A program made the translations under genes and the position numbers. Positions 24,987 through 34,062 of a DNA stretch of 64,000 nt are shown here, one piece after another. How positions within the stretch are numbered: the stretch's first letter is position 1; each line of letters opens with the position of its first letter. A model generated the notes under the pieces. The model was not told the origin of the DNA. It saw nothing but the letters and a program-made list of their open reading frames with translations, and did no database searches. The DNA comes from DRGT01 sp035685445 (lineage in GTDB: Archaea > Thermoproteota > Nitrososphaeria > Nitrososphaerales > Nitrosopumilaceae). The stretch covers positions 18,419 to 82,418 of the forward strand of contig DASSAK010000008.1 of the NCBI GenBank assembly GCA_035685445.1. Reading direction: 5' to 3'.

Positions 24987-25097
24987 TGTTTAGACAACGC
25001 TATTAGTGCGTTATATAGATTTCTGCGATTCTCAAAAAAACAGGGATCAGCAATATACACTAGAGATGTGAATAAAATAAGAAAGAATGGTTCTTGC

Positions 25098-25427
25098 TTA
25101 GCCTCTTCCTTGAGCGGCATACTTGCCAGATCTTCCTCTAAAGAAGAATGCTCCAGCGATTCCACCAAAGACTGCACCTGCTATAGCTGCAGCACCAAGA
25201 ACACCATCAGCGTCTAGGTATGGTGTACCAGAACCACTTGCTGGGTTTGCTTCAGCAGCTTCGATTCGACGTCTGGCTAGTTCAAGGGTTTCTTCAAGTG
25301 TGCCAGCACCTGTTTCTCCAGCACCGCCAACATTACCCATGTATTGAGCATATGCAAATCCAATGAATCCCATACTGCCCACTGCAACCAGCGTCAACAT
25401 AATTGATAAAACAATTATTTTTTTCAT
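25098..25427 (-). CDS. Signal-peptide protein with C-terminal membrane anchor near amo
   Basis: A 109-residue protein with an N-terminal signal peptide (IIVLSIMLTLVAVGSMGFIGFAYA, cleavage likely after AYA), a Gly-rich linker, an Arg/Glu helix (EETLELARRRIEAAEAN) and a C-terminal Ala/Gly-rich transmembrane helix (VLGAAAIAGAVFGGIAGAFF) ending in basic RGRSGKY. Codon use is richer in G and C than the neighbours, as in the amo genes, which suggests strong expression. A candidate accessory component of the AMO membrane system; unproven. Confidence 0.75.
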   Translation of the reverse strand: MKKIIVLSIMLTLVAVGSMGFIGFAYAQYMGNVGGAGETGAGTLEETLELARRRIEAAEANPASGSGTPYLDADGVLGAAAIAGAVFGGIAGAFFFRGRSGKYAAQGRG

Positions 25428-25545
25428 AGCGTTTACCTGCTCAGATGAGCTTTATGTTAATATTTAACTTTTCTTTTTACTCCGGATTTTGATTTTTGGG
25501 AAGGGATCAAGTAACGTTTAATTTTGTTCTAAAGTCAGGCAGGAC

Positions 25546-25995
25546 ATGGGACGAATGCATACTCACAGACATGGAAAATCTCATTCGATTAGACCTGTAA
25601 CTGTACGATCACCATCTTGGGTTTCTCAGGATTCAAAGCAGATTGAGGAACTTGTGGCAAAGTATGCAAAAGAGGGTTTAACCCCAAGTCAGATTGGAAT
25701 AAAGCTTCGCGATCAGCATGCAATTCCTCTTGTCAAACCTGTAACAAAAAAAACAATTATGCAGATCTTAGAAGAAAATAATCTTAAACCAGAAATTCCT
25801 GAAGACTTGGATAACATTGTAAAAAAGGCAGTCGGTTTACAAAGACATCTAAAGTCTAACAAAGGAGATAGTCGAAATGTTAGATCGCTTGAGCTAATCG
25901 AAGCTAAAGTTCACCGATTAGCATCTTATTACAAAAAAACAGGTCAACTTGCTAAAAACTGGAAATATAAATCCGTGGTCGCTCAACTAGAGTGA
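25546..25995 (+). CDS. rps15: 30S ribosomal protein S15 (uS15)
   Basis: Archaeal uS15 of 149 residues with the N-terminal extension (MGRMHTHRHGKSHSIRP) and the core GLTPSQIGIKLRDQHAIP and the final helices RSLELIEAKVHRLASYYKKTGQL. It binds 16S rRNA in the small subunit platform. The next gene begins within its stop codon (TGATG). Confidence 0.97.
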   Translation: MGRMHTHRHGKSHSIRPVTVRSPSWVSQDSKQIEELVAKYAKEGLTPSQIGIKLRDQHAIPLVKPVTKKTIMQILEENNLKPEIPEDLDNIVKKAVGLQRHLKSNKGDSRNVRSLELIEAKVHRLASYYKKTGQLAKNWKYKSVVAQLE

Positions 25996-27413
25996 TGGCA
26001 AAAGATCTCACTGAATCGCTTTCATATTTTCACGATAAGATTTTTGATTGCATTAAATCAAACAAATCAATTTTTGTTTTAACACATATTGATTGTGATG
26101 GTCTAAGTTCTGGCAGCATAATTACCAAAGCACTAATTCGAGCAGGTGCAAATTGTACTGTTCGGACAACAAAAGAGTTAAACAAATCTGTTATTTCGAA
26201 TCTTCAAAAAAATTCTAGAGATTTGCATATAATAACTGATCTTGGTGGAGGGTTTGCAAAAGACCTCGATGAAAATCTTGGCGACAACTGGATGGTTTTG
26301 GATCATCATGAAATTTCAGAAGACGAACATGAAAATGAAAGAATGGTTAATGCATGGAAGTTTGGGATTGATGGAGGTACAGAAATTTGTGCCGGCGGAA
26401 TGGCATATTTAGCCGCAAATTCCCTTGATAGTAAAAATTCGGATCTTTCTCCAATAGCAATAGTTTCAGCTTTGGGAGATAGACAAGACCAAGGTGAAAA
26501 AAAATCCTTTAGAGGAAAAAATTTGGAAATTGCAAAAACTGCAAAAAAAGAAGGTCTACTTGAAATAGACTTGGATTTATTATTGGTTGGCAGAGAAACA
26601 AGACCTCTTCCTGATGCACTTGCATTTACATCTCAACCATTTATTGAGGGACTAACATGGAACAGAGATGCATGTCTTTCTTTGATAAATTCTGCAGGAA
26701 TCAAGGTAAAGGATGGACAAAGATGGAGAGTGCCAGCTGAATTATCTGAAGACGAGAAAAGAATACTCATTGAAGGAATTACCAAAGTCACTGCAGGAAA
26801 AGATGCCACCGACATAATGGAAGAATTGATTGGATACACATACTCTTTTCCAAGAGAAGATAGAAGAAGTTTTTTGCGAGATGGCCGAGACTTTGCCACA
26901 ATGCTAAATTCTTGTGGAAGAATCAGCAAAGCTGGTGTTGGAATAGCAATTTGTATGGGCGATAGAAATAAGCTTCTTCAAGAGGGAGAAAACATTCTAA
27001 CAGAGTACAGAAAAATGATAAGAAATTACATGAATATTTTAGCGAATGAAAGATGGAGGATTTCTGATAACAAAAATTGTGTTTTGGTAAACGGAGAAGG
27101 TGTCATTCCTGAAACTATGTCCGGTACAATATCATCTCTAATTGCAGGTTCTCCAAAAAATTCTGGAAAAATCATAATACTTAGAACAAATGGAGATGAA
27201 GGGACAATCAAGTTCTCATCAAGAAAATCATTTTCTTGCAAATCAAATGTAAATCTAAGTGAATTGATGAGACATGGAGCTGAGAAATTTGATGGTGTGG
27301 GTGGAGGGCATGATGCAGCCGCAGGTGCCAGAATAACTAAAGACAAATTGGATGGGTTCTTGGACTATCTAGAAGCAAATGTCATTAACGTGCAAAGTTC
27401 AAGTAACTCTTGA
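25995..27413 (+). CDS. DHH-family single-strand exonuclease (RecJ-like/GAN)
   Basis: DHH/DHHA1 phosphoesterase of about 472 residues. Catalytic metal motifs are visible as THIDCDGLSSGSI, TDLGGGF, VLDHHEIS and, at the C-terminus, the DHHA1 substrate-binding GVGGGHDAAAGARI. Archaeal relatives (RecJ-like, GAN) degrade single-stranded DNA or RNA, and some bind the replisome GINS complex. I start at the ATG at 25995, which overlaps the rps15 stop; a GTG at 25992 precedes it. Linkage to ribosomal protein and pcc1 genes is typical of archaea. Confidence 0.9.
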   Translation: MAKDLTESLSYFHDKIFDCIKSNKSIFVLTHIDCDGLSSGSIITKALIRAGANCTVRTTKELNKSVISNLQKNSRDLHIITDLGGGFAKDLDENLGDNWMVLDHHEISEDEHENERMVNAWKFGIDGGTEICAGGMAYLAANSLDSKNSDLSPIAIVSALGDRQDQGEKKSFRGKNLEIAKTAKKEGLLEIDLDLLLVGRETRPLPDALAFTSQPFIEGLTWNRDACLSLINSAGIKVKDGQRWRVPAELSEDEKRILIEGITKVTAGKDATDIMEELIGYTYSFPREDRRSFLRDGRDFATMLNSCGRISKAGVGIAICMGDRNKLLQEGENILTEYRKMIRNYMNILANERWRISDNKNCVLVNGEGVIPETMSGTISSLIAGSPKNSGKIIILRTNGDEGTIKFSSRKSFSCKSNVNLSELMRHGAEKFDGVGGGHDAAAGARITKDKLDGFLDYLEANVINVQSSSNS

Positions 27414-27621
27414 TAATATTTCTGAAAAAAAGGCCAAAACCGTTAGAAAAGCTCTTGAACCTGACAATGTGAATTTTCCAGAAAACTTGACTCTAGAACT
27501 AGAAAATTTTGATAACAAACTTGTTTTTAATTTTCAAAGTCAAGGGAATATGAAAAAATTGATTGCCACAGTAGATGAGGTTTTAGAACATGTGCAATTA
27601 GCACTAAAAGTGATTGAATAA
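27379..27621 (+). CDS. pcc1: KEOPS complex subunit Pcc1
   Basis: An 80-residue dimerisation subunit of KEOPS, the complex that makes the N6-threonylcarbamoyl modification of tRNA A37. The pattern ARKALEPDN-type block (KAKTVRKALEPDNVNFPENL) and the C-terminal helix TVDEVLEHVQLALKVIE match the Pcc1 family. It overlaps the end of the RecJ-like gene by 35 bases in another frame and its stop overlaps the serS start (TAATG). Confidence 0.88.
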   Translation: MSLTCKVQVTLDNISEKKAKTVRKALEPDNVNFPENLTLELENFDNKLVFNFQSQGNMKKLIATVDEVLEHVQLALKVIE

Positions 27622-28883
27622 TGTTAGACCCAAAGATTCTCAGAGACAATCCTGATAAAATTCGTAAGATGTTAAAAGACAGATTTGTTGAATTTGATAT
27701 CGATGCACTAGTTGATGCAGACAAAAAAAGAAGAGAATTCATAATTAAAACGGATGAGTTAAGAAAAAAGAAAAACCGAGTTTCTTTACAAATTTCAGAA
27801 AAGAAAAAGGCAGGAAAAGATATTTCTCAAATTTTAGATGAGATGAAAAAGGTTTCATCAGACCTTGAATCACTTGAAAAAACTCAAACAAATATTGAAC
27901 AAGAGTATTCAAAGCTTGCTTACACAATTCCAAATCTAATTCATGAATCAGTCCCTATCGGAAAAGATGAGACCGCAAATAAAGAAATTAGAAAATGGGG
28001 AAATATTCCAGAATTTAATTTTCAGATTCAAGACCATGTTGATCTATCAGATAATTTAGATTTGGTTGATTTAGAACGTGCAGCAAAAGTCTCTGGTGCA
28101 AGATTTTATTATCTTAGAAACGATCTAGTTAGATTAAACCAAGCATTGATAAATTTTGCACTAGATTTCCTTTCTGAAAAAAATTATTCTCCGGTGCAGC
28201 CTCCTTACCTCATTAAAAGAAAAGCAATGGAAGGCGCTATTATTGCTGAAGACTTCGAGGATGTGATTTACAAAATTCAAGACGAGGATCTGTATCTTAT
28301 TGGAACATCAGAGCATGCAATGGCTGCAATGCATTCTGGTGAAATTATTGAAGGCAACATACTACCATTAAGATATGCTGGAATTAGTCCTTGTTTTAGA
28401 AAAGAAGCTGGGGCACATGGAAAAGATCAAAAAGGAATCTTTAGAGTTCACCAGTTTGAGAAAGTTGAACAATTTGTTTTTTCAAGACCTGAAGAATCTT
28501 GGAATGAACATGAAAGAATGATTCAAACAGCTGAGGAATTCTATCAAAAGTTAGAGATTCCACATAAAGTAATGCTTCTTTCAAGTGGAGATATGGGAAA
28601 AGTTTCTGCTAAAACTTATGACATTGAAGCATGGATGGCAGGACAAAATGCTTACAGGGAAATTGTTTCTTGTTCTAATTGTCTTGATTATCAAGCTAGA
28701 AGGCTAAAGATTAGATTCAGAGATAAAACAAATGAAGATACACAATATCTTCACACTTTAAACAGTACTCTAATTGCAACTTCTAGAGTTTTGGTTTCAA
28801 TTTTAGAAAATTTTCAAACTAAAGACGGTCACATCAAAGTACCAAAAGCTTTGAAAAACTATATTGGAAAATCCACAATCTAG
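27621..28883 (+). CDS. serS: Seryl-tRNA synthetase
   Basis: Class II synthetase that charges tRNA-Ser, 420 residues. The N-terminal antiparallel coiled-coil arm (about residues 25-110, Lys/Glu-rich) grips the long variable arm of tRNA-Ser. The catalytic core shows motif 2 (AGISPCFRKEAGAHGKDQKGIFRVHQF in part: PCFRKEAG, GIFRVHQFEKVE) and motif 3 (HTLNSTLIATSRVL). It is the standard bacterial/archaeal type, not the rare methanogen form. Confidence 0.97.
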   Translation: MLDPKILRDNPDKIRKMLKDRFVEFDIDALVDADKKRREFIIKTDELRKKKNRVSLQISEKKKAGKDISQILDEMKKVSSDLESLEKTQTNIEQEYSKLAYTIPNLIHESVPIGKDETANKEIRKWGNIPEFNFQIQDHVDLSDNLDLVDLERAAKVSGARFYYLRNDLVRLNQALINFALDFLSEKNYSPVQPPYLIKRKAMEGAIIAEDFEDVIYKIQDEDLYLIGTSEHAMAAMHSGEIIEGNILPLRYAGISPCFRKEAGAHGKDQKGIFRVHQFEKVEQFVFSRPEESWNEHERMIQTAEEFYQKLEIPHKVMLLSSGDMGKVSAKTYDIEAWMAGQNAYREIVSCSNCLDYQARRLKIRFRDKTNEDTQYLHTLNSTLIATSRVLVSILENFQTKDGHIKVPKALKNYIGKSTI

Positions 28884-28923
28884 TCACATACCCTTATATT
28901 TTGGATTCAAAGGTCGTTACTAA

Positions 28924-29535
28924 TTGGCACGTAGAAAAACTAGAGTAAAAGACAAATGGAGAGAGAAAAAGTGGGTTACTGTCATAGCACCAGATTCATT
29001 TAACAACGTACCAGTTGCATACATTCCAATTACAGATGAAGAAAACGCGGTTGGAAGAGTAGTAGATGTCACATTATTTGACATTCTAAAGGGAGATCCA
29101 TCCCAACACCAATACAAAATATTCTTCCAAATTAGCAAAGTTGAAGGTGAAAAAGCCTATTCAATTTTCAAAAAATTTGAATATGCAAAAGAATTTTTAC
29201 GTAGCCTTGTTAGAAGAGGGTCTTCCAAAGTAAATTTTATCGTTGATATAAAAACAAAAGATGGATACATTTTCAGATTAAAGATAATAGCATTAACACA
29301 TAGACAACTAAATACTTCAAGAAAACATGCCCTTAGATTAATTGCAAAGGATGTTATTGAAAAAACTGTTCCTCAAATGACAATTGACCAATTTGTACAG
29401 GCAACATGCTATGGAAAAATAAATTCGGACATAATGGCAGCTGCCAAGAAATTAATTAGAATTAGACACGTAGGACTTGAAAAAGTAAAGTTAGTAAGAA
29501 CTGCAGAAAAAGAAATTGCACTTCTTAAAGCGTAA
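28924..29535 (+). CDS. rps3ae: 30S ribosomal protein S3Ae (eS1)
   Basis: Archaeal/eukaryal small-subunit protein eS1, 203 residues. It starts at TTG (ARRKTRVKDKWREKKWV), and shows GRVVDVTLFDILKGDPSQ and KTKDGYIFRLKIIALT, hallmarks of the family. Located with rps15 and serS in a translation cluster. Confidence 0.96.
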   Translation: MARRKTRVKDKWREKKWVTVIAPDSFNNVPVAYIPITDEENAVGRVVDVTLFDILKGDPSQHQYKIFFQISKVEGEKAYSIFKKFEYAKEFLRSLVRRGSSKVNFIVDIKTKDGYIFRLKIIALTHRQLNTSRKHALRLIAKDVIEKTVPQMTIDQFVQATCYGKINSDIMAAAKKLIRIRHVGLEKVKLVRTAEKEIALLKA

Positions 29536-29559
29536 AGTTATTGATTTTTCCAATCATAA

Positions 29560-29988
29560 ATGAATGCTAAAATTGAAGTAACTGTAAATGTGATAGTTCA
29601 TGCAACAGAAGACATTACAAAATTTTTTAATGCATTTGAGGAGCTATTTCAAATAAAACAGGATGAGTTTGACATTCAGAATTTGAAAGGTCATTTTGAT
29701 AATCCAATAACCACGTTACAGACAAAGATTACAAAAAAAGATGCAAAAAATTTTGTTGAAAAGTTGATTGTCAATTTGCCAAAAGTGCAACAAAATGAAT
29801 TACTGGAAAATTTGGAAGAAAGAATTCACAATTCTGCATTTCATTTAAGATTAGATAAACAAAAGTTGGTTACAAGAAAACTGGACTTGAGGGATAAAGA
29901 TCCTGTTAAGATAAAAATTTTTACCCCAATCTATAACAAAAAAGATACGGCTAAAATTTATTCAGAACTTTTGAAAGCAACCAACTAG
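29560..29988 (+). CDS. RNA-binding protein of the COG1325 family
   Basis: A 142-residue protein with the alternating alpha/beta pattern of the archaeal COG1325 family, described as predicted RNA-binding or exosome-associated proteins with a ribosomal L5-like fold. Features are IEVTVNVIVHATEDITKFFNAF at the start and RLDKQKLVTRKLDLRDKDPVKIKI near the end. Position after ribosomal eS1 supports an RNA role. Biochemical function unknown. Confidence 0.75.
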   Translation: MNAKIEVTVNVIVHATEDITKFFNAFEELFQIKQDEFDIQNLKGHFDNPITTLQTKITKKDAKNFVEKLIVNLPKVQQNELLENLEERIHNSAFHLRLDKQKLVTRKLDLRDKDPVKIKIFTPIYNKKDTAKIYSELLKATN

Positions 29989-30013
29989 AATAAATAAGAA
30001 TTAGTTGTAATCA

Positions 30014-30084
30014 GGTCGGGAATGAGGAGATAATAGCCGCTCCAGTCTGAGCTATTGCCTTGAAGACGCCGCGACGATCCGACC
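30014..30084 (+). ncRNA. Candidate structured RNA of about 70 bases
   Basis: A GC-rich island in an AT-rich intergenic region. The ends GGTCGGG and TCCGACC form a 7-base-pair closing stem and an internal hairpin AATAGC/GCTATT is present. A T-run follows (from 30091). ATGAGGA, CTGA and TGAAGA are loosely like boxes C, D' and C' of C/D guide RNAs, but the D box would fall in the closing stem, so the class is not certain. It is not a tRNA because no T-arm is present. Confidence 0.45.
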
Positions 30085-30139
30085 CAAAATTTTTTGATCT
30101 GAAATAACAAGATTATTTTAAATATCTATTAACGTGGGA

Positions 30140-31603
30140 ATGATTGTGTCAGATTTCGATGTAATTGTAGCGGGTGGAGGATTAGCAGGTACTGTAGCAG
30201 CTCAGTCTGTAGCACATTATTCAAAGCAAGGATTAAAAATTCTGGTCATTGACAGAAGTTCTAGCCATTTACCAGGACAAAAAAGTGTTAGCGGATGGAT
30301 ATGTGGTGATGCAGTAAGCAAAGAAGCCGTTGACTTCATGACAGAGCGCATCAAAGTTCCGTGGACTGAACCAGAAATTGAACATAAAGTAAAAGGAGTC
30401 ATGGCATTTTCGCCAGACAGAGAAACTTCAATTCCCTTTGATGGAGATGGTTACATGCTCAATAGGCAAAAACTCCCTGAGCATCAGAATGAAAGAGCAA
30501 GAAAAATGGGAATTGAGTTTGATTTTGAAGTTAATCTAACAGGTTTACTTTATGATAATGGTCAAGTAAGTGGAGTTAAAGGAGTAGATAACAAAAACAA
30601 ACAACCGTACAAAAAAACTGCCAAAATTGTAATTGATGCGACAGGCATTACCTCAATGTTGAGAAATCAATTACAAAATTCTGACAAGATGGAAAAGAAA
30701 ATTGATCGCCGAGATGTTGAATCAACTGGAAGGCATATCATGTATTTTGAAAATGGTGAAAAAGATTTATCTGAATTTGACCCCGATTATTGTATTATTC
30801 ATTTAGATCAAGATATTGCTCCTGGTGGTTATGGTTGGGTTTTTCCAAAAGGTGAGAATAAAGTAAACATTGGATTAGGTGTTGAAAAAACACTTTTGGA
30901 AAAAAGAAACAAAAGATTAGGAAAAAACGATAATGTTTCTATGTTAATTAATGAGTATGTTAAAAGAAATAAAGCGATAAAAAATCCGAAGCTTTCAACA
31001 GACCCAGAAGACAAAAATAATGCAACCGGTAATTTCCAAGTTTCTGTTAGAAGACAAAATGATTGTATGGTTGCAAATGGGTACATGCTTGTTGGAGATT
31101 CTGCATGGATGCCAAAACCACTTGATGCAGGAGGAATTGGGCCTGCATTAGTTGCAGGAACAATTATTGGAAAATGCGTGGTAGATGCAATTCAATCAGG
31201 TGATTTAACTGAGAAAGGGTTATGGAAGTATAACAAAGAATTCATCAATGAATATGGTTACAAAACTGCAGGTCTGGAATTATTTAGGAGATTAATTCAA
31301 ACTCTAACAAACGAACAGATTAGTTATGGAATGAAACATTTTTTGGGAAATCTTGATGTTGAAGCAATTTCAAAAGGTGAACACCCAGATTTTAGCAGTT
31401 TAGGTAAATTAGGAATGATTATTCGTGGTGCGCTAAACAAAAAACTTGCCAATGGACTCAAATACACTACTCAACAAAACAGATGGCTTACGGAGCATTA
31501 TTACAACTATCCTGAAACTCCAGAGGGATTCTACGAATGGAGTAAGAAATTACACTCTGTATTAGACGAGTCTAATGCCAAATTAGTGGCCTTTCAGAAC
31601 TAA
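30140..31603 (+). CDS. Geranylgeranyl reductase family flavoprotein
   Basis: FAD-dependent reductase that saturates isoprenoid chains, most likely of archaeal ether lipids or quinone tails. The dinucleotide-binding motif VIVAGGGLAGTVAAQSVA is at the N-terminus, and the second FAD motif YMLVGDSAWMPKPLDAGGIGPALVAG near residue 315 is typical. CGDAVS at about residue 57 is the conserved cysteine region. At about 487 residues it is longer than the usual 390-450, through a C-terminal extension. TATA-like TTTTAAATA (about 30115-30123) supports the ATG at 30140; a GTG at 30134 is also in frame. Confidence 0.88.
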   Translation: MIVSDFDVIVAGGGLAGTVAAQSVAHYSKQGLKILVIDRSSSHLPGQKSVSGWICGDAVSKEAVDFMTERIKVPWTEPEIEHKVKGVMAFSPDRETSIPFDGDGYMLNRQKLPEHQNERARKMGIEFDFEVNLTGLLYDNGQVSGVKGVDNKNKQPYKKTAKIVIDATGITSMLRNQLQNSDKMEKKIDRRDVESTGRHIMYFENGEKDLSEFDPDYCIIHLDQDIAPGGYGWVFPKGENKVNIGLGVEKTLLEKRNKRLGKNDNVSMLINEYVKRNKAIKNPKLSTDPEDKNNATGNFQVSVRRQNDCMVANGYMLVGDSAWMPKPLDAGGIGPALVAGTIIGKCVVDAIQSGDLTEKGLWKYNKEFINEYGYKTAGLELFRRLIQTLTNEQISYGMKHFLGNLDVEAISKGEHPDFSSLGKLGMIIRGALNKKLANGLKYTTQQNRWLTEHYYNYPETPEGFYEWSKKLHSVLDESNAKLVAFQN

Positions 31604-31634
31604 GACTTATTTGTAAAAAAAGTCCCAATTACAA

Positions 31635-32438
31635 TTGACATTGTTACAAGAAACAAGCTATCTAGATTGGAATAATTCTATTAATATTCTAAACAAAGCA
31701 TATGAGGCAGGATTATTTGTTCTTATTATAGGTCCAAAAGGAACTGGCAAAACAACTTTGGTGAGAGATTTTGCAAAAAGAAAATCAAAAAAACTTGAAA
31801 CAATAAATTTTAGCCTTAGAACTAGAGAAAGTCATCTAGTTGGAACAAAAACTCTAACAGAAGGATCTGTTGGTTTTGATGAAGGAATTTTGATAAAATC
31901 AATGAAAGAAGGAGGTATATTATATCTTGATGAGATAAACTCTGCTGAAGCAGATGTTTTACTAAGATTAGATGAAGCATTAGATGACAGACGTCAAGTT
32001 GTTCTAAAAGAAGCGACTGGTGAGATAATTAATGCACATAAAGATTGGTTTGTTGTTGCAACAATTAATCCACTTACACATGTTGGAACAAAAGAATTAC
32101 CACCACAGCTTCTAAGCCGATTTCCAGTAAGAATTAGACTTGAATATCCACCAGAAGAGATTGAATTACAAATTGTAAAAAAATATGTTTCTGAAAATCA
32201 TGATAAAGAACTCATTCAGGGAATAAAACTTGCAAATAATTTGCGTCAAGCAGCTGCAGTTGAAGAATTGTATTATTCACCTAGTCTTAGAGAAACCATT
32301 TCTTATGGTAAAATGCTTGATTCAGGAATTACTCCTAAAGAAGCTGCAAACATAGTTTTTGGAAACGTATATGCACAATGGGGAAATGTGGAATATCAAA
32401 AAGTAAGTGACATCATAACCTCAATGTTTGGTAACTAG
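31635..32438 (+). CDS. MoxR-family AAA+ ATPase
   Basis: A 267-residue AAA+ ATPase of the MoxR/NorQ/CbbQ group. Walker A is GPKGTGKTT, Walker B is GGILYLDEIN, sensor 1 is VVATINP and the arginine region is LLSRFPVRI. Such ATPases work with a VWA-domain partner to insert cofactors or remodel a target protein. The partner gene follows immediately. It starts at TTG. Confidence 0.93.
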   Translation: MTLLQETSYLDWNNSINILNKAYEAGLFVLIIGPKGTGKTTLVRDFAKRKSKKLETINFSLRTRESHLVGTKTLTEGSVGFDEGILIKSMKEGGILYLDEINSAEADVLLRLDEALDDRRQVVLKEATGEIINAHKDWFVVATINPLTHVGTKELPPQLLSRFPVRIRLEYPPEEIELQIVKKYVSENHDKELIQGIKLANNLRQAAAVEELYYSPSLRETISYGKMLDSGITPKEAANIVFGNVYAQWGNVEYQKVSDIITSMFGN

Positions 32439-34004
32439 ATGCAAGCACTAAGTTTACGTCACGATACTCTAATTGAAATAGCTACATTTCTTGTTCGACG
32501 TTGGGCCGGAGAAGAAAATGTTACTGTAGAATTTTCAGATAAAACTGATATTAGAACTAGATTAAAGGAAAAAAGAGTAATCTTATCACCTATAGAAAAA
32601 TTTGTAGGTGATGATTTTCAAAGGTATAGACAATTTCGTGCTGCATTGTGGTATGAAGCAATGAGAATAAAATTTTGTAAGAAGATTCTCAGTAACGATC
32701 ATGCCTTTGGTTTTATTCTTAACACAATTGAAACGAGAAGAATAGAATTACTTGGAAGAAAAATTTGGAGAGGGATGGATGAAGAAATTATTTTTAATTA
32801 TGGTTTTCAATGGAATTATAGACCATTATTAAACTCAATCTATGGAAAAGCAAGAATAGTTGAAGCGTTTTTTCAATATTTCTTATTTGGATCAATTAAG
32901 GGGGAAGTTCAAGCAAGTCATTACGACAAAATACACAATGCGTCTGAATATGCAAAAAAAGTTCTTCAAAGGGCAATTGACAACAATTATGAAACAGAAT
33001 GGATTGAAAAGCAAATTCCAGAAATAATCAAAATTTTAGATATTGATTCATTGATGACAATTCCTATGGCACTTCCAAAAATGAAGCTAGGTATGCCAGT
33101 TTCAGAAGAAGAACTCCTAAAAGCTCTCATCAAAGTTTCAAAACATCGTGAAGGTGATTTTGGAAAAGTTGATCCAAAAGCAACAATCAAAGGAGAAAAT
33201 GTGTTTGATGAATACAAAGTTCTCCTTGATGAAAATAAGAAAAATGAAAACAAAGGTCTTGGTCCTGAAACAATTGGAGTGAAGATTCCAAAATCAACAA
33301 GCGTGGATGAAACCACAATTTATGATTTAGATCTTATTAACAATCTAAAAACTAAATTTAAAAATTGGAAATCTGGCTGGAAAGAGCATCATCTACGTTC
33401 TGGAGAAGAATTTGATGAAGAGTCATATATTGAAGGACATGAACCTTTTTTCACCGATATTAAAAAAACTATTAAAACAAAAATTGTAATTCTTCTAGAT
33501 CACTCGTCTAGTATTTCATCAGATCAACTAGAATACAAAAAAGCAACCTTGGCTTTATGTGAAGTTCTTTCATATCTGAAAATAAAATTTGCAGTATATG
33601 CATTCAGTACACAGGCACGCTCAGTTGTCTGTTGGCTCATAAAACCAGAAGATGTAAAATGGAATAATGTTTGTGCAAAAAGACTAGCACAAATTGATGC
33701 AAATGGGAGTACTCCATTAGCTGAAGTGTATGACAAGATGTATCCAATCATGCAATCAAAAAGACCAGATATTTTTCTGACACTTACAGATGGTGAACCT
33801 TCAGATACTGCTGCGGTTCGTTCAATGTTAAAATCATTCAAATCAATGGGAATTAAGATGGTTGCACTTGGTTTAGGTCCAAATACTATGCGTGCTACAA
33901 TGATTGCAAATAATCTAAGATATTTAGGATATGAGAGAACGCTTGCAGTAAGTAGATTAAATGATATTCCAAAAAAAGTTCTAAATGTTTTAGGAGGAAG
34001 TTAA
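32439..34004 (+). CDS. VWA-domain protein, MoxR partner (NorD/CbbO-like)
   Basis: A 521-residue protein that begins directly after the MoxR stop. Residues about 1-330 are a helical, charged domain; the C-terminal von Willebrand A domain (from about residue 345) carries the metal-ion-dependent adhesion site DHSSSIS, with the later Thr in ANGSTPLAE and TDGEPSD. NorD and CbbO proteins of this build use the VWA domain to bind the client via a divalent cation. The client here is unknown; a copper or iron enzyme is plausible. Confidence 0.9.
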   Translation: MQALSLRHDTLIEIATFLVRRWAGEENVTVEFSDKTDIRTRLKEKRVILSPIEKFVGDDFQRYRQFRAALWYEAMRIKFCKKILSNDHAFGFILNTIETRRIELLGRKIWRGMDEEIIFNYGFQWNYRPLLNSIYGKARIVEAFFQYFLFGSIKGEVQASHYDKIHNASEYAKKVLQRAIDNNYETEWIEKQIPEIIKILDIDSLMTIPMALPKMKLGMPVSEEELLKALIKVSKHREGDFGKVDPKATIKGENVFDEYKVLLDENKKNENKGLGPETIGVKIPKSTSVDETTIYDLDLINNLKTKFKNWKSGWKEHHLRSGEEFDEESYIEGHEPFFTDIKKTIKTKIVILLDHSSSISSDQLEYKKATLALCEVLSYLKIKFAVYAFSTQARSVVCWLIKPEDVKWNNVCAKRLAQIDANGSTPLAEVYDKMYPIMQSKRPDIFLTLTDGEPSDTAAVRSMLKSFKSMGIKMVALGLGPNTMRATMIANNLRYLGYERTLAVSRLNDIPKKVLNVLGGS

Positions 34005-34062
34005 CCTGAAAAATTTCTGCACAATGGGAAAGTTCTAAATTAAGTAAAAATAAAACGATTGT

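Noticed and set aside
30014..30084. Reading of the structured element as a tRNA
   Set aside because: The 7-base-pair closing stem fits an acceptor but no T-arm or anticodon arm can be formed.
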